Origin: Streptomyces niveus
Lineage (GTDB): Bacteria; Actinomycetota; Actinomycetes; Streptomycetales; Streptomycetaceae
Direction: 5' to 3'
Length of the DNA stretch: 64,000 bases
Assembly (NCBI RefSeq): GCF_002009175.1
Contig: NZ_CP018047.1
Location: 2,418,001 to 2,482,000, forward strand
Shown: one piece after another, positions 34,497 through 43,260 of the stretch
How positions within the stretch are numbered: the stretch's first letter is position 1
Layout of the letters: each line of letters starts with the position of its first letter
The notes under the pieces: generated by a model
What the model saw: only the letters and a program-made list of their open reading frames with translations
Told to the model about the DNA's origin: nothing
The model's database searches: none
Translations under genes and position numbers: made by a program

Positions 34497-34987
34497 TGGG
34501 CTCTCTCCATCGACTTGCGCAGCTCGCTGCGGAGTTCGGGGGTGAGTACGTGTCCGGCGCGGCCGACGAACATCGCCATGTGGTAGGCGACTACGTGCAT
34601 GTCGCAGTCGGCGCCGGCGTGCAGGCCGAGCAGCGAACCGTCGCTGATCGACATGACGAAGACGGTGCCCTGCGCCATGGCGACCATCGTGTGCTTGACG
34701 CCGCCGGTGTCCATCAGCTCGGCGGCGCCGAGAGTGAGACTGCTGATGCCGGAGATGATGGTGGCGAGGTCGGCGCTGGAGCCGCGCGGGCTCTCGCTCT
34801 CCGCGGCGCTCTCGGCCGCGCTGTCCGCCGCGTCGTGCAGTGCGGGGTCCGAGGAGAGCAGCAGGAGTCCGTCGGACGAGACGACCGCCACGGAGCGTGC
34901 TCCCCGCACCTCCTCGACGAGATTCGTCAACAGCCAGTGGAGATTGCGGGCTTCACTGCTCAGTCCGAATGTGCCGGTCGCGGTCAA
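34493..34987 (-). CDS. Roadblock/LC7 protein (CvnB-like), TTG start
   Basis: A 164-residue Roadblock/LC7 protein: LHWLLTNLVEEVRGARSVAVVSSDGLLLLSS, LATIISGISSLTLGAAELMDTGGVKHTMVAMAQGTVFVMSISDGSLLGLHA. Compared with the roadblock protein at 7411-7818 it has an insertion rich in Ala/Ser/Glu after the first strand. The start is an unusual TTG (34985-34987), fixed by a strong GAGGAGG Shine-Dalgarno 6-7 nt upstream and by a TTGA overlap with the stop of the kinase gene. Second gene of the complete conservon. Confidence 0.92.
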   Translation of the reverse strand: MTATGTFGLSSEARNLHWLLTNLVEEVRGARSVAVVSSDGLLLLSSDPALHDAADSAAESAAESESPRGSSADLATIISGISSLTLGAAELMDTGGVKHTMVAMAQGTVFVMSISDGSLLGLHAGADCDMHVVAYHMAMFVGRAGHVLTPELRSELRKSMERAQ

Positions 34988-37941
34988 CTGCGTGCCTCCT
35001 CGACAGTCTCCCCCGTCTCATTCGTACGCGCGTCGGTCCCCTCCGCCGCTTCCGTCTGCCGCGGTACTGAACTGCTCTGCTTCTGCTGCACTTCGGTCTG
35101 CTCCAAGAGCTCGGCGTCGGCGTCGCGCTTGCCGGCCTTGGCTCCCCGGTGAAAGCCACCGAGCCTGCGGCGCAGCGCGTCCGCATCGACGCTACCCGTC
35201 CGATCGGCCGACGTGGAGGCGGCCTTGACCGCTTTCGGGGTGCGCTTGGGCAGTCCCTTGTCGGTGACGGGGGGCGTTACGTCATCGGTGACCGGCTCCG
35301 TTGACGTCTCGGCGGGCGACTCCGCCTCGTCCGTCTCCCCTGTCTCGTCCGTCCGATCCGTCTCTTCCGTCTCAGGGACTGAGACATCCGGGACGTCGGA
35401 CGCGTCCGTGACCTCGCCCGCGACATCCTCCGCGGCGTCGGCGACCCGCTCATGAGCGTCGGGCCCTATGGCGTACGGGTCCTCGGCCAGCTCCTCCGCC
35501 ACCAGGGCGTCGCGGTCCGAACGGCCGGCCAGCACGTTGGAGTTGGCCTCCGCCACCGATCCCGGCAGGGTCAGCACCGGCGCCGAGCCCGCCGACGTCA
35601 CCCGGTGCGGGGCCGCGATCGGCCGGGCCGTGGGCAGCAGCGCCTGCGGCAGTACGACGACCGCCGCGATCCCGCCCTGCTGGTGCTCGCGCAGCGTGAT
35701 CTCCACGCCGTGGCGCGTGGCGAGCAGCGCGGCGACGCGCAGACCGAGCCCGTCCCCTTCGCCGTCGGGAGCGGTAGCGGCGGTGACGGTGGCGGACTGC
35801 TTCCCGGACTCTGCCGTCCGCGACTGCTTCGCCTTCTTCTTGGTCTTCGACTTCGACTCGGGCTTCGAATCCGGCTCCGGCTTCGACCCCGACCCCGACT
35901 CGGGCTCCGGCGACTCGTGCGCGTCCGGGCCGGCGAGCCGTTGGTTGAGTTCGGCGATCCGCTCCGCCGGCATGCCGATGCCCCGGTCCTGCACGGAGAG
36001 CATCGCGTCACCGCTCTCCAGCAGCCAGCCCGAGAGTTCCACCTGGGCGTCGGGCGGCGAGAACGACGTCGCGTTCTCCAGGAGTTCGGCTACGAGGTGG
36101 CTGATGTCGTCGGCGGCGAACCCGGCCAGCTGGGCGTGCGGCGGCAGCGACCGGATGGTGACCCGCTCGTACTTCTCGATCTCGCTGACCGCCGCGCGCA
36201 GGACGTCGACGAGCGGCACGGGGCCCGCGTAACTCCCGCCGTACTCGTGCCCGGCGAACATCAGCAGGTTCTCGTTGTGCCGGCGCATGACCGTGGCCAT
36301 GTGGTCGATCTGGAAGAGGACGCCGAGCCGGTCCGGGTCCTGCTCGCGCTCCTCCAGGGTCTCGATGACGCCGAGCTGACGCTCGACGAGACCGAGGGTG
36401 CGCAGCGAGAGATCGACGAAGGTGTGGTGGACGGTGTGCCGCAGCGCTTCGAGCTGCGCCGTGATGTCGGCCGCCTGCCGCTGGAGTTCGGTGCGCTGGT
36501 CGGCCATCGCCTGCCGGGCGCCGATCAGTCCGGTGCGCTCGCCGTTGAGCTTCTCGGCGCGGGTGGACACCTCGAGGAACTTGCCGTGCAGGCTGTTGAG
36601 CGACCGTACGACCTGGCCGAACTCGTCGTTGCGGCCGGTGAAGCGGACCGGTTCCCCGGTCGCGGGCTCGGCGGCCAGCCGGGCCGCTCCGATACGCACG
36701 ACGGCGAGCGGTCTGGTGAGCGTACGGGCGATGGCGGTGGACACGCCGACCGAGACGATCAGCAGGCCGCCGAGGAGCGCGATGCCCAGCTCCAGCGAGG
36801 TGACTCCGTCGTCGCGGAGCTGCTCCAGCCGCTTGAGCTGGCTGGAACCGATGCCCGACTCGACGCCGCGCATCTGCTCGATACGGCTGGACAGCGACGA
36901 CTCGACCTTCTCCTGGTTGGCGTCGCGGTCGCTGTCGGACAGCTCGGGGCTGTCGGTGAGGCGGGTCAGATACTTCTCCGCCGCCGTCACCTCGGGACCG
37001 GTGACGGTCGTGGCGAGGGAGTCGCGCGCCCGGGCGCCCGCCGACTGGTCGAAGTCGGCGAGGGAGACGAGTTCATGGACACGGGCCTGCTGGGCGGCGG
37101 CGCTGAGCGCGTCGCGCGTGCGGTCGCTCTCGGCGGAGTCCCCGCCGTCGGCGGGCTGGACGGGGAGGCCGGTGACGGGGTCGATCTGCGGCGCCGTGGT
37201 CTTCGGCGCCGGGACGGCGAGCGCGGCCAGCAGCAGACCGCGGGTGGCCGACGCCTGCTCGACGGCGCGGCCGAGCGCGGCGGGGGCACGGGTGCCGTCG
37301 GCGGCCTCGGGGGGCGTCTTCTCGGCGACCTCGTCGCTGATGGCGTGCAGTTTGGCGATGACGTCCGTGTACGCCTGGTACGCCTCCAGGGCGGTGCCCT
37401 TGCCGGTGAGGGCGGTGCGGCGGATGGACGGGACGGTGGAGAGGTCCCTGCGCAGCCCGGGGGAGGCGGACTCGTCGATCTCGTCGATCTGCCGGTCGAC
37501 GCGGGTGGCCGGGTCGCCGCCCGGGGCGCCGTCGGCCCCGTCTCCGTCCACCGCGTCCTTGTCGTCGTCGCCCTTGTCGCTCCCGGTGTCCTCGCGGCCC
37601 CCGGCGATATGGATGACGACCTCGTCGCGCTCGTCGGCGAGGGAGTGGGCGAGGACGGCCGTCTGCCGGTTCAGCTCGGCGAGGGTGACCAGGCGCTGGG
37701 CGTCGGTCAGTTCGGCCGATGTGGCCAGGACGGCGGGCAGCCCCGCCGCCACGACGGTGACACCGACGACGGCGACCGCGGCGACGAGCCGGCTGCGTAC
37801 CCGTACGGGCCGGCCGGCCGGAACCTCGGGTGCGTCGGTGGAACCGGCCGCCCCCGCCTTACGGGGCTCTGCCGAGCCCTGGGACCCGCCGCGCGTGCCG
37901 CCCTTGCCCCGAGGCCGCTTCTTCTGCACCGGTGCTCGCAT
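34984..37941 (-). CDS. Conservon sensor-like histidine kinase (CvnA-like)
   Basis: A 985-residue membrane sensor at the head of the conservon. After a basic N terminus there is a transmembrane helix (LVAAVAVVGVTVVAAGLPAVLATS), a large extracellular helical NIT-like region (about 75-390) with an acidic Asp/Gly insert (near 120-140), a second transmembrane helix (LELGIALLGGLLIVSVGVSTAIA), HAMP-like TRPLAVVRIGAARLA, the H-region variant FQIDHMATVMRRHNENLLMFAG and a HATPase_c with LLENATSFSPPDAQVELSG, DRGIGMPAERIAELN and GLRVAALLATRHG. The ATPase is interrupted by a low-complexity insert of Pro/Glu/Ser/Lys repeats. A long Glu/Thr/Asp-rich tail follows. Because a true phosphoacceptor motif is missing, it may act as an ATP-bound scaffold. 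Confidence 0.92.
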   Translation of the reverse strand: MRAPVQKKRPRGKGGTRGGSQGSAEPRKAGAAGSTDAPEVPAGRPVRVRSRLVAAVAVVGVTVVAAGLPAVLATSAELTDAQRLVTLAELNRQTAVLAHSLADERDEVVIHIAGGREDTGSDKGDDDKDAVDGDGADGAPGGDPATRVDRQIDEIDESASPGLRRDLSTVPSIRRTALTGKGTALEAYQAYTDVIAKLHAISDEVAEKTPPEAADGTRAPAALGRAVEQASATRGLLLAALAVPAPKTTAPQIDPVTGLPVQPADGGDSAESDRTRDALSAAAQQARVHELVSLADFDQSAGARARDSLATTVTGPEVTAAEKYLTRLTDSPELSDSDRDANQEKVESSLSSRIEQMRGVESGIGSSQLKRLEQLRDDGVTSLELGIALLGGLLIVSVGVSTAIARTLTRPLAVVRIGAARLAAEPATGEPVRFTGRNDEFGQVVRSLNSLHGKFLEVSTRAEKLNGERTGLIGARQAMADQRTELQRQAADITAQLEALRHTVHHTFVDLSLRTLGLVERQLGVIETLEEREQDPDRLGVLFQIDHMATVMRRHNENLLMFAGHEYGGSYAGPVPLVDVLRAAVSEIEKYERVTIRSLPPHAQLAGFAADDISHLVAELLENATSFSPPDAQVELSGWLLESGDAMLSVQDRGIGMPAERIAELNQRLAGPDAHESPEPESGSGSKPEPDSKPESKSKTKKKAKQSRTAESGKQSATVTAATAPDGEGDGLGLRVAALLATRHGVEITLREHQQGGIAAVVVLPQALLPTARPIAAPHRVTSAGSAPVLTLPGSVAEANSNVLAGRSDRDALVAEELAEDPYAIGPDAHERVADAAEDVAGEVTDASDVPDVSVPETEETDRTDETGETDEAESPAETSTEPVTDDVTPPVTDKGLPKRTPKAVKAASTSADRTGSVDADALRRRLGGFHRGAKAGKRDADAELLEQTEVQQKQSSSVPRQTEAAEGTDARTNETGETVEEARS

Positions 37942-38406
37942 TCTTGACTCGTCCGCCCATGAAGCAGAGGTGACGCCCGGTCACACCGGACAACCCCTCC
38001 ACCCCTGGCACGGCTTCCGACCATTCCAGCGTTTCTCGGAGGGGGCGCGTTTCGGCTGCTCCGCCACCTGAACGAGTGAACATCAAGGAGGAGTTGGCGA
38101 ACAACTCGCGCGAGCGCGCGTCACGGTGCGCGCGGTGGGGCGGTTGGAAGTTACGCGTGAGCTTTGGCAAGATGCCCGGTCGCATCGACGCGGAGCTGAT
38201 CATTCCGTTCGTGGGGACGGCAACTCCGGCGCCGCGCGGAGCAGCGCCCCGCGCACCGTGCGGACGCGAATCACGGTACGGGGCGGTACATCGGCCGCCG
38301 CCTGCGTACCGGGGCGTACGGGCCCGCGCGGACACGGCCGGACACCCGTGGACACGGCCGAGGCGTCCGGCGGGGGCGGACCCCCCCGTCCGGCAGACTG
38401 GGGTCC
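37942..38406. other. 465-bp divergent intergenic region
   Basis: Separates the conservon (minus) from the PP2C-like gene (plus), so it should hold promoters for both. I see no RNA gene and no credible ORF; frames here run into the phosphatase gene out of phase. A relatively AT-richer patch (about 38078-38215) contains a GGAGGAG sequence at 38089 without a usable start codon behind it. Confidence 0.5.
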
Positions 38407-39189
38407 ATGCGCATCGACATCGCCACCGCCCCCGGCAGCCATCCCCGCCCGAACGAGGACTGGACGGCCGTGGCCACGCCCTCGGCGGGCAGCGGCGGGA
38501 CGCTGATCGCGCTGGACGGTGTGACGCCTCCGCCGAACGGTGACGGCTGTGTGCACGGCGTCCCGTGGTTCACCGCCCGGCTGGGCGGGGCGCTGACCGA
38601 ACTGTCGGCCTCCCGGCGGGAGATGTCGCTCGCCGACGTCCTCGCGGAGTCGATCCGGCGCACGGCCGACGCCCACCGTGACACGTGTGACCTTTCTCAC
38701 CCCCGGACACCCCAGGCAACCGTCGTCATGGTGCGCTGGGACAGCGACACGGTCGAGCACCTCGTCCTCTCGGACTCCACCCTTCTCCTGGAGTCGCCGG
38801 ACGGTGAGGTGCGGGCCGTCGTGGACGACCGGCTGGACCGCGTCCCGCGCTCGGTCCGGCGGCAGGCCGCCGCGACGGACGCGCTGCGCAACGCGGAGGG
38901 CGGCTTCTTCACCGCGGCCGTCGACCCGGACGTGGCGGCGAAGGCCGTGACGGGGCGGACACCGGCCGCACAGGTGCGTACCGCCGTCGCTCTCACCGAC
39001 GGCGCCGCGCGCTGGGTCGAGGTGTTCCGGGAGGGCGACTGGGCGGACGCCCTGGCGCTAGTCAGGAAGAGCGGACCGCAGGAGCTGATCGACCGGGTGC
39101 GGGCGGCGGAGTCGGCCGACCCGGACGGGGTGGCCTTCCGGCGGGGCAAGCCGTACGACGACGCGACGGTCGTGTACGTGGAGCCGTAG
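38407..39189 (+). CDS. PP2C-like Ser/Thr phosphatase family protein
   Basis: A 260-residue stand-alone PP2C-like domain. Metal-binding and fold motifs are seen in weakened form: RPNEDW near the N terminus (R-N-E-D of PP2C), TLIALDGVTPP (the DG motif), HLVLSDSTLLL, VRTAVALTDGAARWVE (DG) and KPYDDATVVYV at the end (the last Asp). The usual GxGGH is missing, so substrate or activity may differ. No membrane segment. It faces the conservon across the intergenic region and ends 32 bp from the convergent MarR gene. Confidence 0.78.
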   Translation: MRIDIATAPGSHPRPNEDWTAVATPSAGSGGTLIALDGVTPPPNGDGCVHGVPWFTARLGGALTELSASRREMSLADVLAESIRRTADAHRDTCDLSHPRTPQATVVMVRWDSDTVEHLVLSDSTLLLESPDGEVRAVVDDRLDRVPRSVRRQAAATDALRNAEGGFFTAAVDPDVAAKAVTGRTPAAQVRTAVALTDGAARWVEVFREGDWADALALVRKSGPQELIDRVRAAESADPDGVAFRRGKPYDDATVVYVEP

Positions 39190-39221
39190 GGCGCCGCGGG
39201 GTGTGGTGCCCCGGGGTCGGC

Positions 39222-39770
39222 TCAGCTCTCCGCGCGGGCGTTCAACTGGTGCAGCAGCCGGGCCAGTTCGGCGACCTCCGAGCGGTCCCAGTCGGCGAGC
39301 TTGCGTACGTACCGCTCGCGCCGCGCGTCCCGTACCCGGCGGAAGCGCGCGACCCCCTCGCCGGTGAGCCGGACCAGCGAGGCACGCCCGTCGGCCGGAT
39401 CGGGCTCGCGTGTGACGAGTCCGAGCCCTTCCAGCGCGTGCAGTTGCCGGCTCATCGTCGCCTTGCCGACCCCGAAATAGACGGCGAGATCGGTGGCCCG
39501 CTGATGGCCGGTCTCCTCCAGCCGTACGAGAAGTCCGTAGGCGGCCGGCTCCAGTTCGGGGTGGACCTCGCGGGCCATCTCACCGGAATTGGCTCTGGCG
39601 CGCCGCAGAAAGACGGCCAACTCGCGCTCCAGGGAAAGGAATTCGTGGTCCACATCGCTCTTCCCTGCCGGTTCGGGCTCATTCGCCGTACCGTCTCCGT
39701 GCACGTCAGCACCCACAACACCCATCGCGCGCTTTCCCGCTCCTGAAGGTTTTCCGTCTCCGGGGCCCAT
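39222..39770 (-). CDS. MarR family transcriptional regulator
   Basis: A 182-residue winged-helix regulator: LERELAVFLRRARANSGEMA, LEPAAYGLLVRLEETGHQRATDLAVYFGVGKATMSRQLHALEGLGLVTREPDPADGRASLVRLTGEG, then a C-terminal dimer helix pair. The start is uncertain: ATG 39768-39770 (GGAG upstream) is given, ATG at 39723-39725 and GTG near 39653 are alternatives, and the first 30-35 residues are disordered. It lies downstream of lon on the same strand with a terminator between, so it is probably transcribed separately. The target is unknown. Confidence 0.88.
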   Translation of the reverse strand: MGPGDGKPSGAGKRAMGVVGADVHGDGTANEPEPAGKSDVDHEFLSLERELAVFLRRARANSGEMAREVHPELEPAAYGLLVRLEETGHQRATDLAVYFGVGKATMSRQLHALEGLGLVTREPDPADGRASLVRLTGEGVARFRRVRDARRERYVRKLADWDRSEVAELARLLHQLNARAES

Positions 39771-39845
39771 TGCCGCGGCTCCGTCATTATTTCGCAGGTT
39801 TTATCCCGGCGACAGCGGCCCGGGGTGCAGCCCCGCGCACACACG

Positions 39846-39882
39846 AGGTGGGCCCCCCGCACCGAGTGCCGGGGGCCCACCT
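39846..39882 (-). terminator. lon terminator hairpin
   Basis: AGGTGGGCCCCC (39846-39857) pairs perfectly with GGGGGCCCACCT (39871-39882), and an inner GCA/TGC extends the stem around a small loop. It lies 30 bp beyond the lon stop on the minus strand. Confidence 0.8.
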
Positions 39883-39912
39883 GCCGTGACTGGCCTGAGG
39901 GGGTTACGCGCG

Positions 39913-42330
39913 CTACGCGGCGACCGGGATGTCCGCGGCCGTCGGCGCCGTCGCCGACGAGAGCGCGATCTCCAGGACCTGGCGTACATCCGTCACCGGG
40001 TGGACCTCCAGCTTGTCCAGGATCTCGGCGGGGACGTCGTCGAGGTCCGCCTCGTTCCGCTTCGGAATCACGACCGTCGTGATGCCCGCCCGGTGCGCGG
40101 CCAGCAGCTTCTGCTTCAGACCGCCGATGGGCAGCACCCGCCCGGTCAGCGAGACCTCACCGGTCATGGCGACATCCGTACGGGCCTGGCGCCCGCTCAG
40201 CAGCGAGGCGAGCGCCGTCGTCATCGTGATGCCCGCGCTCGGGCCGTCCTTGGGCACCGCGCCCGCCGGGAAGTGGATGTGCACGCCCCGGTCCTTCAGG
40301 TCGGCCACCGGCAGCTCCAGTTCGGCGCCGTGCGAGCGCAGGAAGGAGAGCGCGATCTGCGCCGACTCCTTCATGACGTCGCCGAGCTGTCCGGTCAGGG
40401 TCAGACCCGAACCGCCCGTCTCCGGGTCGGCCAGCGACGCCTCCACGAAGAGGACGTCCCCGCCGGCGCCGGTGACGGCGAGGCCCGTGGCCACACCGGG
40501 CACCGCGGTACGGCGCTCGGCCGGGTCTTGGGCGGACTCGGGCACATGGTGCGGCCGGCCGATCAGCCCGCGCAGTTCGCCCTCTCCTACGGAGAAGGGC
40601 AGTTCGCGCTCGCCCAGCTCGTGCTGTGCGGCGACCTTGCGGAGCAGTCGGGCGATGGAGCGTTCGAGGTTACGGACGCCCGCTTCGCGCGTGTACTCGC
40701 CCGCCAGCTTGCGCAGCGCCTCGTCCTCCAGCGTCACCTCGCCGGTCTCCAGACCGGCCCGCTCCAGCTGCCTCGGCAGCAGGTGGTCGCGGGCGATGAC
40801 GACCTTCTCGTCCTCGGTGTAGCCGTCGAGACGCACCAGTTCCATCCGGTCGAGCAGTGCCTCGGGGATGGCCTCCAGGACGTTCGCGGTGGCGAGGAAG
40901 ACCACGTCGGAGAGGTCGAGTTCGACCTCCAGGTAGTGGTCGCGGAAGGTGTGGTTCTGCGCCGGGTCGAGGACTTCGAGGAGGGCGGCGGCCGGGTCGC
41001 CCCGGTAGTCGGAGCCGACCTTGTCGATCTCGTCGAGCAGGACGACCGGGTTCATGGAACCGGCCTCCTTGATGGCCCGGACGATACGGCCCGGAAGCGC
41101 TCCTACGTACGTACGCCGGTGGCCTCGGATCTCCGCCTCGTCCCGGACACCGCCGAGCGCGACACGGACGAAGGAACGGCCCATGGCGTGCGCGACGGAT
41201 TCTCCCAAGGAGGTCTTGCCGACGCCGGGCGGACCGACGAGGGCGAGGACGGCGCCGCCCCGGCGGCCTCCGACCACACCGAGCCCGCGGTCGTCACGGC
41301 GCTTGCGGACGGCCAGGTACTCCGTGATCCGTTCCTTCACGTCCTCCAGGCCCGCGTGCTCGGCGTCGAGGACGCGCTGGGCGCCCCGGATGTCGTACGC
41401 GTCCTTCGACCGCTCGTTCCACGGCAGTTCGAGGACGGTGTCCAGCCAGGTGCGGATCCAGGAGCCCTCCGGGCTCTGGTCGGACGACCGCTCCAGCTTG
41501 TCGACCTCCTTGAGCGCGGCCTCACGGACGTGCTCGGGCAGATCGGCGGCCTCCACACGGGACCGGTAGTCGTCGGACTCGTCCTCGGGGTCGCCGTTGA
41601 GCTCGGACAGCTCCCTGCGTACGGCGTCGAGCTGGCGCCGCAGCAGGAACTCGCGCTGCTGCTTGTCGACGCCCTCCTGGACGTCCTTGGCGATGGACTC
41701 GGCGACGTCCTGCTCGGCGAAGTGCTCACGGAGCTGGTCGGTGGCCATTTTCAGCCGGGCGACCGGGTCGGCCGTCTCCAGCAGCTCGACCTTCTGGGCC
41801 GTGCTGAGGAACGGCGAGTAGCCGGCGTTGTCGGCGAGCTGCGAGACGTCGTCGATCTGCTGGACACGGTCCACGACCTGCCAGGCGCCGCGCTTCTTCA
41901 GCCAGTCGGTGGCGAGAGCCTTGTATTCCTTGATCAGTTCGGTGACGGAACCGGGCAGCGGGTCGGGCACGGTCTCCTCGACACGCAGGCCCTCGACCCA
42001 CAGGGCGCGGCCGGGTCCTGTCGTACCGGCGCCGATCCTGACGCGGCCCCTGCCGCGGATCAGGGCGCCGGGGTCGCCGTCGGAGAGTCTGCCGACCTGC
42101 TCGACGGTCCCGAGGACGCCGGTCCCCGCGTATGCCCCGTCGAGGCGCGGCACGAGCAGCACCTTCGGCTTTCCCCCGTCGGAGCCGTCGCCCGCGGCCG
42201 CCTGGGCGGCCTCCACGGCGGCACGTACTTCGGTGTCGGACAGGTCCAGCGGCACCACCATCCCGGGCAGCACGACCTCGTCGTCGAGCGGCAGCACGGG
42301 CAGGGTGAGCGGTGTGGACGTGGCAGCCAT
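39913..42330 (-). CDS. lon: ATP-dependent protease Lon
   Basis: An 805-residue cytoplasmic LonA protease degrading misfolded and regulatory proteins. The N-terminal LAN domain starts PLTLPVLPLDDEVVLPGM. A coiled linker (QREFLLRRQLDAVRRELSELNGD) follows. The AAA+ module has Walker A GPPGVGKTS and Walker B VVLLDEIDKV. The C-terminal protease domain has the catalytic Ser in KDGPSAGITMTTAL and the Lys in GGLKQKLLAAHRAGI. Start ATG 42328-42330 is preceded by AAGGGGAG; the frame extends 7 codons further without support. A HAIR-type operator lies 24 bp upstream, so control by the heat-shock repressor HspR is likely, as known for Streptomyces lon. Confidence 0.97.
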   Translation of the reverse strand: MAATSTPLTLPVLPLDDEVVLPGMVVPLDLSDTEVRAAVEAAQAAAGDGSDGGKPKVLLVPRLDGAYAGTGVLGTVEQVGRLSDGDPGALIRGRGRVRIGAGTTGPGRALWVEGLRVEETVPDPLPGSVTELIKEYKALATDWLKKRGAWQVVDRVQQIDDVSQLADNAGYSPFLSTAQKVELLETADPVARLKMATDQLREHFAEQDVAESIAKDVQEGVDKQQREFLLRRQLDAVRRELSELNGDPEDESDDYRSRVEAADLPEHVREAALKEVDKLERSSDQSPEGSWIRTWLDTVLELPWNERSKDAYDIRGAQRVLDAEHAGLEDVKERITEYLAVRKRRDDRGLGVVGGRRGGAVLALVGPPGVGKTSLGESVAHAMGRSFVRVALGGVRDEAEIRGHRRTYVGALPGRIVRAIKEAGSMNPVVLLDEIDKVGSDYRGDPAAALLEVLDPAQNHTFRDHYLEVELDLSDVVFLATANVLEAIPEALLDRMELVRLDGYTEDEKVVIARDHLLPRQLERAGLETGEVTLEDEALRKLAGEYTREAGVRNLERSIARLLRKVAAQHELGERELPFSVGEGELRGLIGRPHHVPESAQDPAERRTAVPGVATGLAVTGAGGDVLFVEASLADPETGGSGLTLTGQLGDVMKESAQIALSFLRSHGAELELPVADLKDRGVHIHFPAGAVPKDGPSAGITMTTALASLLSGRQARTDVAMTGEVSLTGRVLPIGGLKQKLLAAHRAGITTVVIPKRNEADLDDVPAEILDKLEVHPVTDVRQVLEIALSSATAPTAADIPVAA

Positions 42331-42353
42331 GGTCTCCCCTTCGGCAGTCAAAA

Positions 42354-42374
42354 CTTGAGCTATGTCGACTCAAT
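42354..42374. promoter_or_regulatory. HAIR operator (HspR binding site) of lon
   Basis: CTTGAGC-N7-ACTCAAT at 42354-42374 matches the HspR inverted repeat CTTGAGT-N7-ACTCAAG at 12 of 14 arm positions with exact spacing. It lies immediately upstream of the lon Shine-Dalgarno. HspR is known to repress lon, clpB and dnaK in Streptomyces, so this site would couple lon to heat shock. Confidence 0.8.
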
Positions 42375-42463
42375 GCTTGTGAGCCTGCCGTTGTTCCCCG
42401 GATACCGGGGGAGGGTGTTCGCTCTGAGCGATCGGGGCCTGGGCGGGCCTCGCGGACCGGTTC

Positions 42464-43120
42464 TCAGGGCCGGCGGATGTTGGCCCGGACGGCGTCCCGG
42501 ATCGGGGTCGGTCCGGTGTTGAGTTCGAGGATCTGCCGGCCGATCCGGGGTTCGCGCAGCAGCTCGGCGAGCGTTTCGGCGACATCGGCGCGGGCCACCT
42601 GACCGTGGAACTCGGCGGGGCCGAGCGAGACGGTGCCGATTCCGGGGTCGTCCACCAGCAGGGACGGGCGGAGAATCAGCCAATCCAGTTCGCTGCGGCT
42701 GAGCGCGATGTCCGCCTCCTTCTTCACGGCGAAGTAGTACTCGACCTCGTCACCGAGATCGCGCTCCCGCCAGGACTCCGGGAGTACCGAGACGAGTGCG
42801 AGACGGCCGGCTCCGGCGCGGCGGGTCGCCTCGATCGCCTTCGCGACGCCGTCGCCGTCGATCGCCTTGGTGGTCTCCGCGGCGCCACCGTTGGATCCCG
42901 CGGTGAACACGACGGCGTCGGCGCCGCCGACGGCCACCGCCAGCGCTTCCGCGGACATGTCGGCGAGATCACCGACCACGGCGTCGACGCCGCGCGCCGC
43001 GAGGTCGGCCCGCTGGTCGTCGCGGCGCACGAGCCCACGGACCGTATCTCCCCTGGAGACAAGCTCCCGCGCGAGCAGACCGCCGATCTTGCCGGTGATT
43101 CCGATGATGAACACATCCAC
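42464..43120 (-). CDS. NAD(P)H-binding (atypical SDR) protein
   Basis: A 218-residue Rossmann protein of the NAD(P)H-binding/NmrA-like atypical short-chain dehydrogenase group. It begins VDVFIIGITGKIGGLLARELVSRGDTVRGLVRR (GxxGxxG), then VVGDLADMSAEALAVAVGGADAVVFTAGSNGG, and the family segment YYFAVKKEADIALSRSELDWLILRPSLLVDDPGIGTV. The catalytic Tyr-xxx-Lys is replaced by YFAVKKEAD, as in this subgroup. Start GTG 43118-43120 was chosen because strand 1 starts at once and GGAG lies about 9 nt upstream; an upstream ATG at 43271-43273 would add unrelated residues and overlap the divergent gene. Probably reductase or redox sensor. Confidence 0.88.
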   Translation of the reverse strand: MDVFIIGITGKIGGLLARELVSRGDTVRGLVRRDDQRADLAARGVDAVVGDLADMSAEALAVAVGGADAVVFTAGSNGGAAETTKAIDGDGVAKAIEATRRAGAGRLALVSVLPESWRERDLGDEVEYYFAVKKEADIALSRSELDWLILRPSLLVDDPGIGTVSLGPAEFHGQVARADVAETLAELLREPRIGRQILELNTGPTPIRDAVRANIRRP

Positions 43121-43260
43121 CTGGAGGGCTCCGTCCGTCGCGGGTCGTAAGCGCCCCAACACCCCCGTCGCCACCGGCATTCCGGACGCCGCGCCCGGCC
43201 CCTGACCAAGCGACCCACAGAGTGCTCGCGCTTCGACGGGACGTGCGATGTAATGATCCC

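Noticed and set aside
38076..38543. ORF beginning MNIKEELANN upstream of the PP2C-like gene
   Set aside because: The first residues look plausible, but the frame then runs out of phase through the phosphatase gene and turns Arg/Pro-rich.
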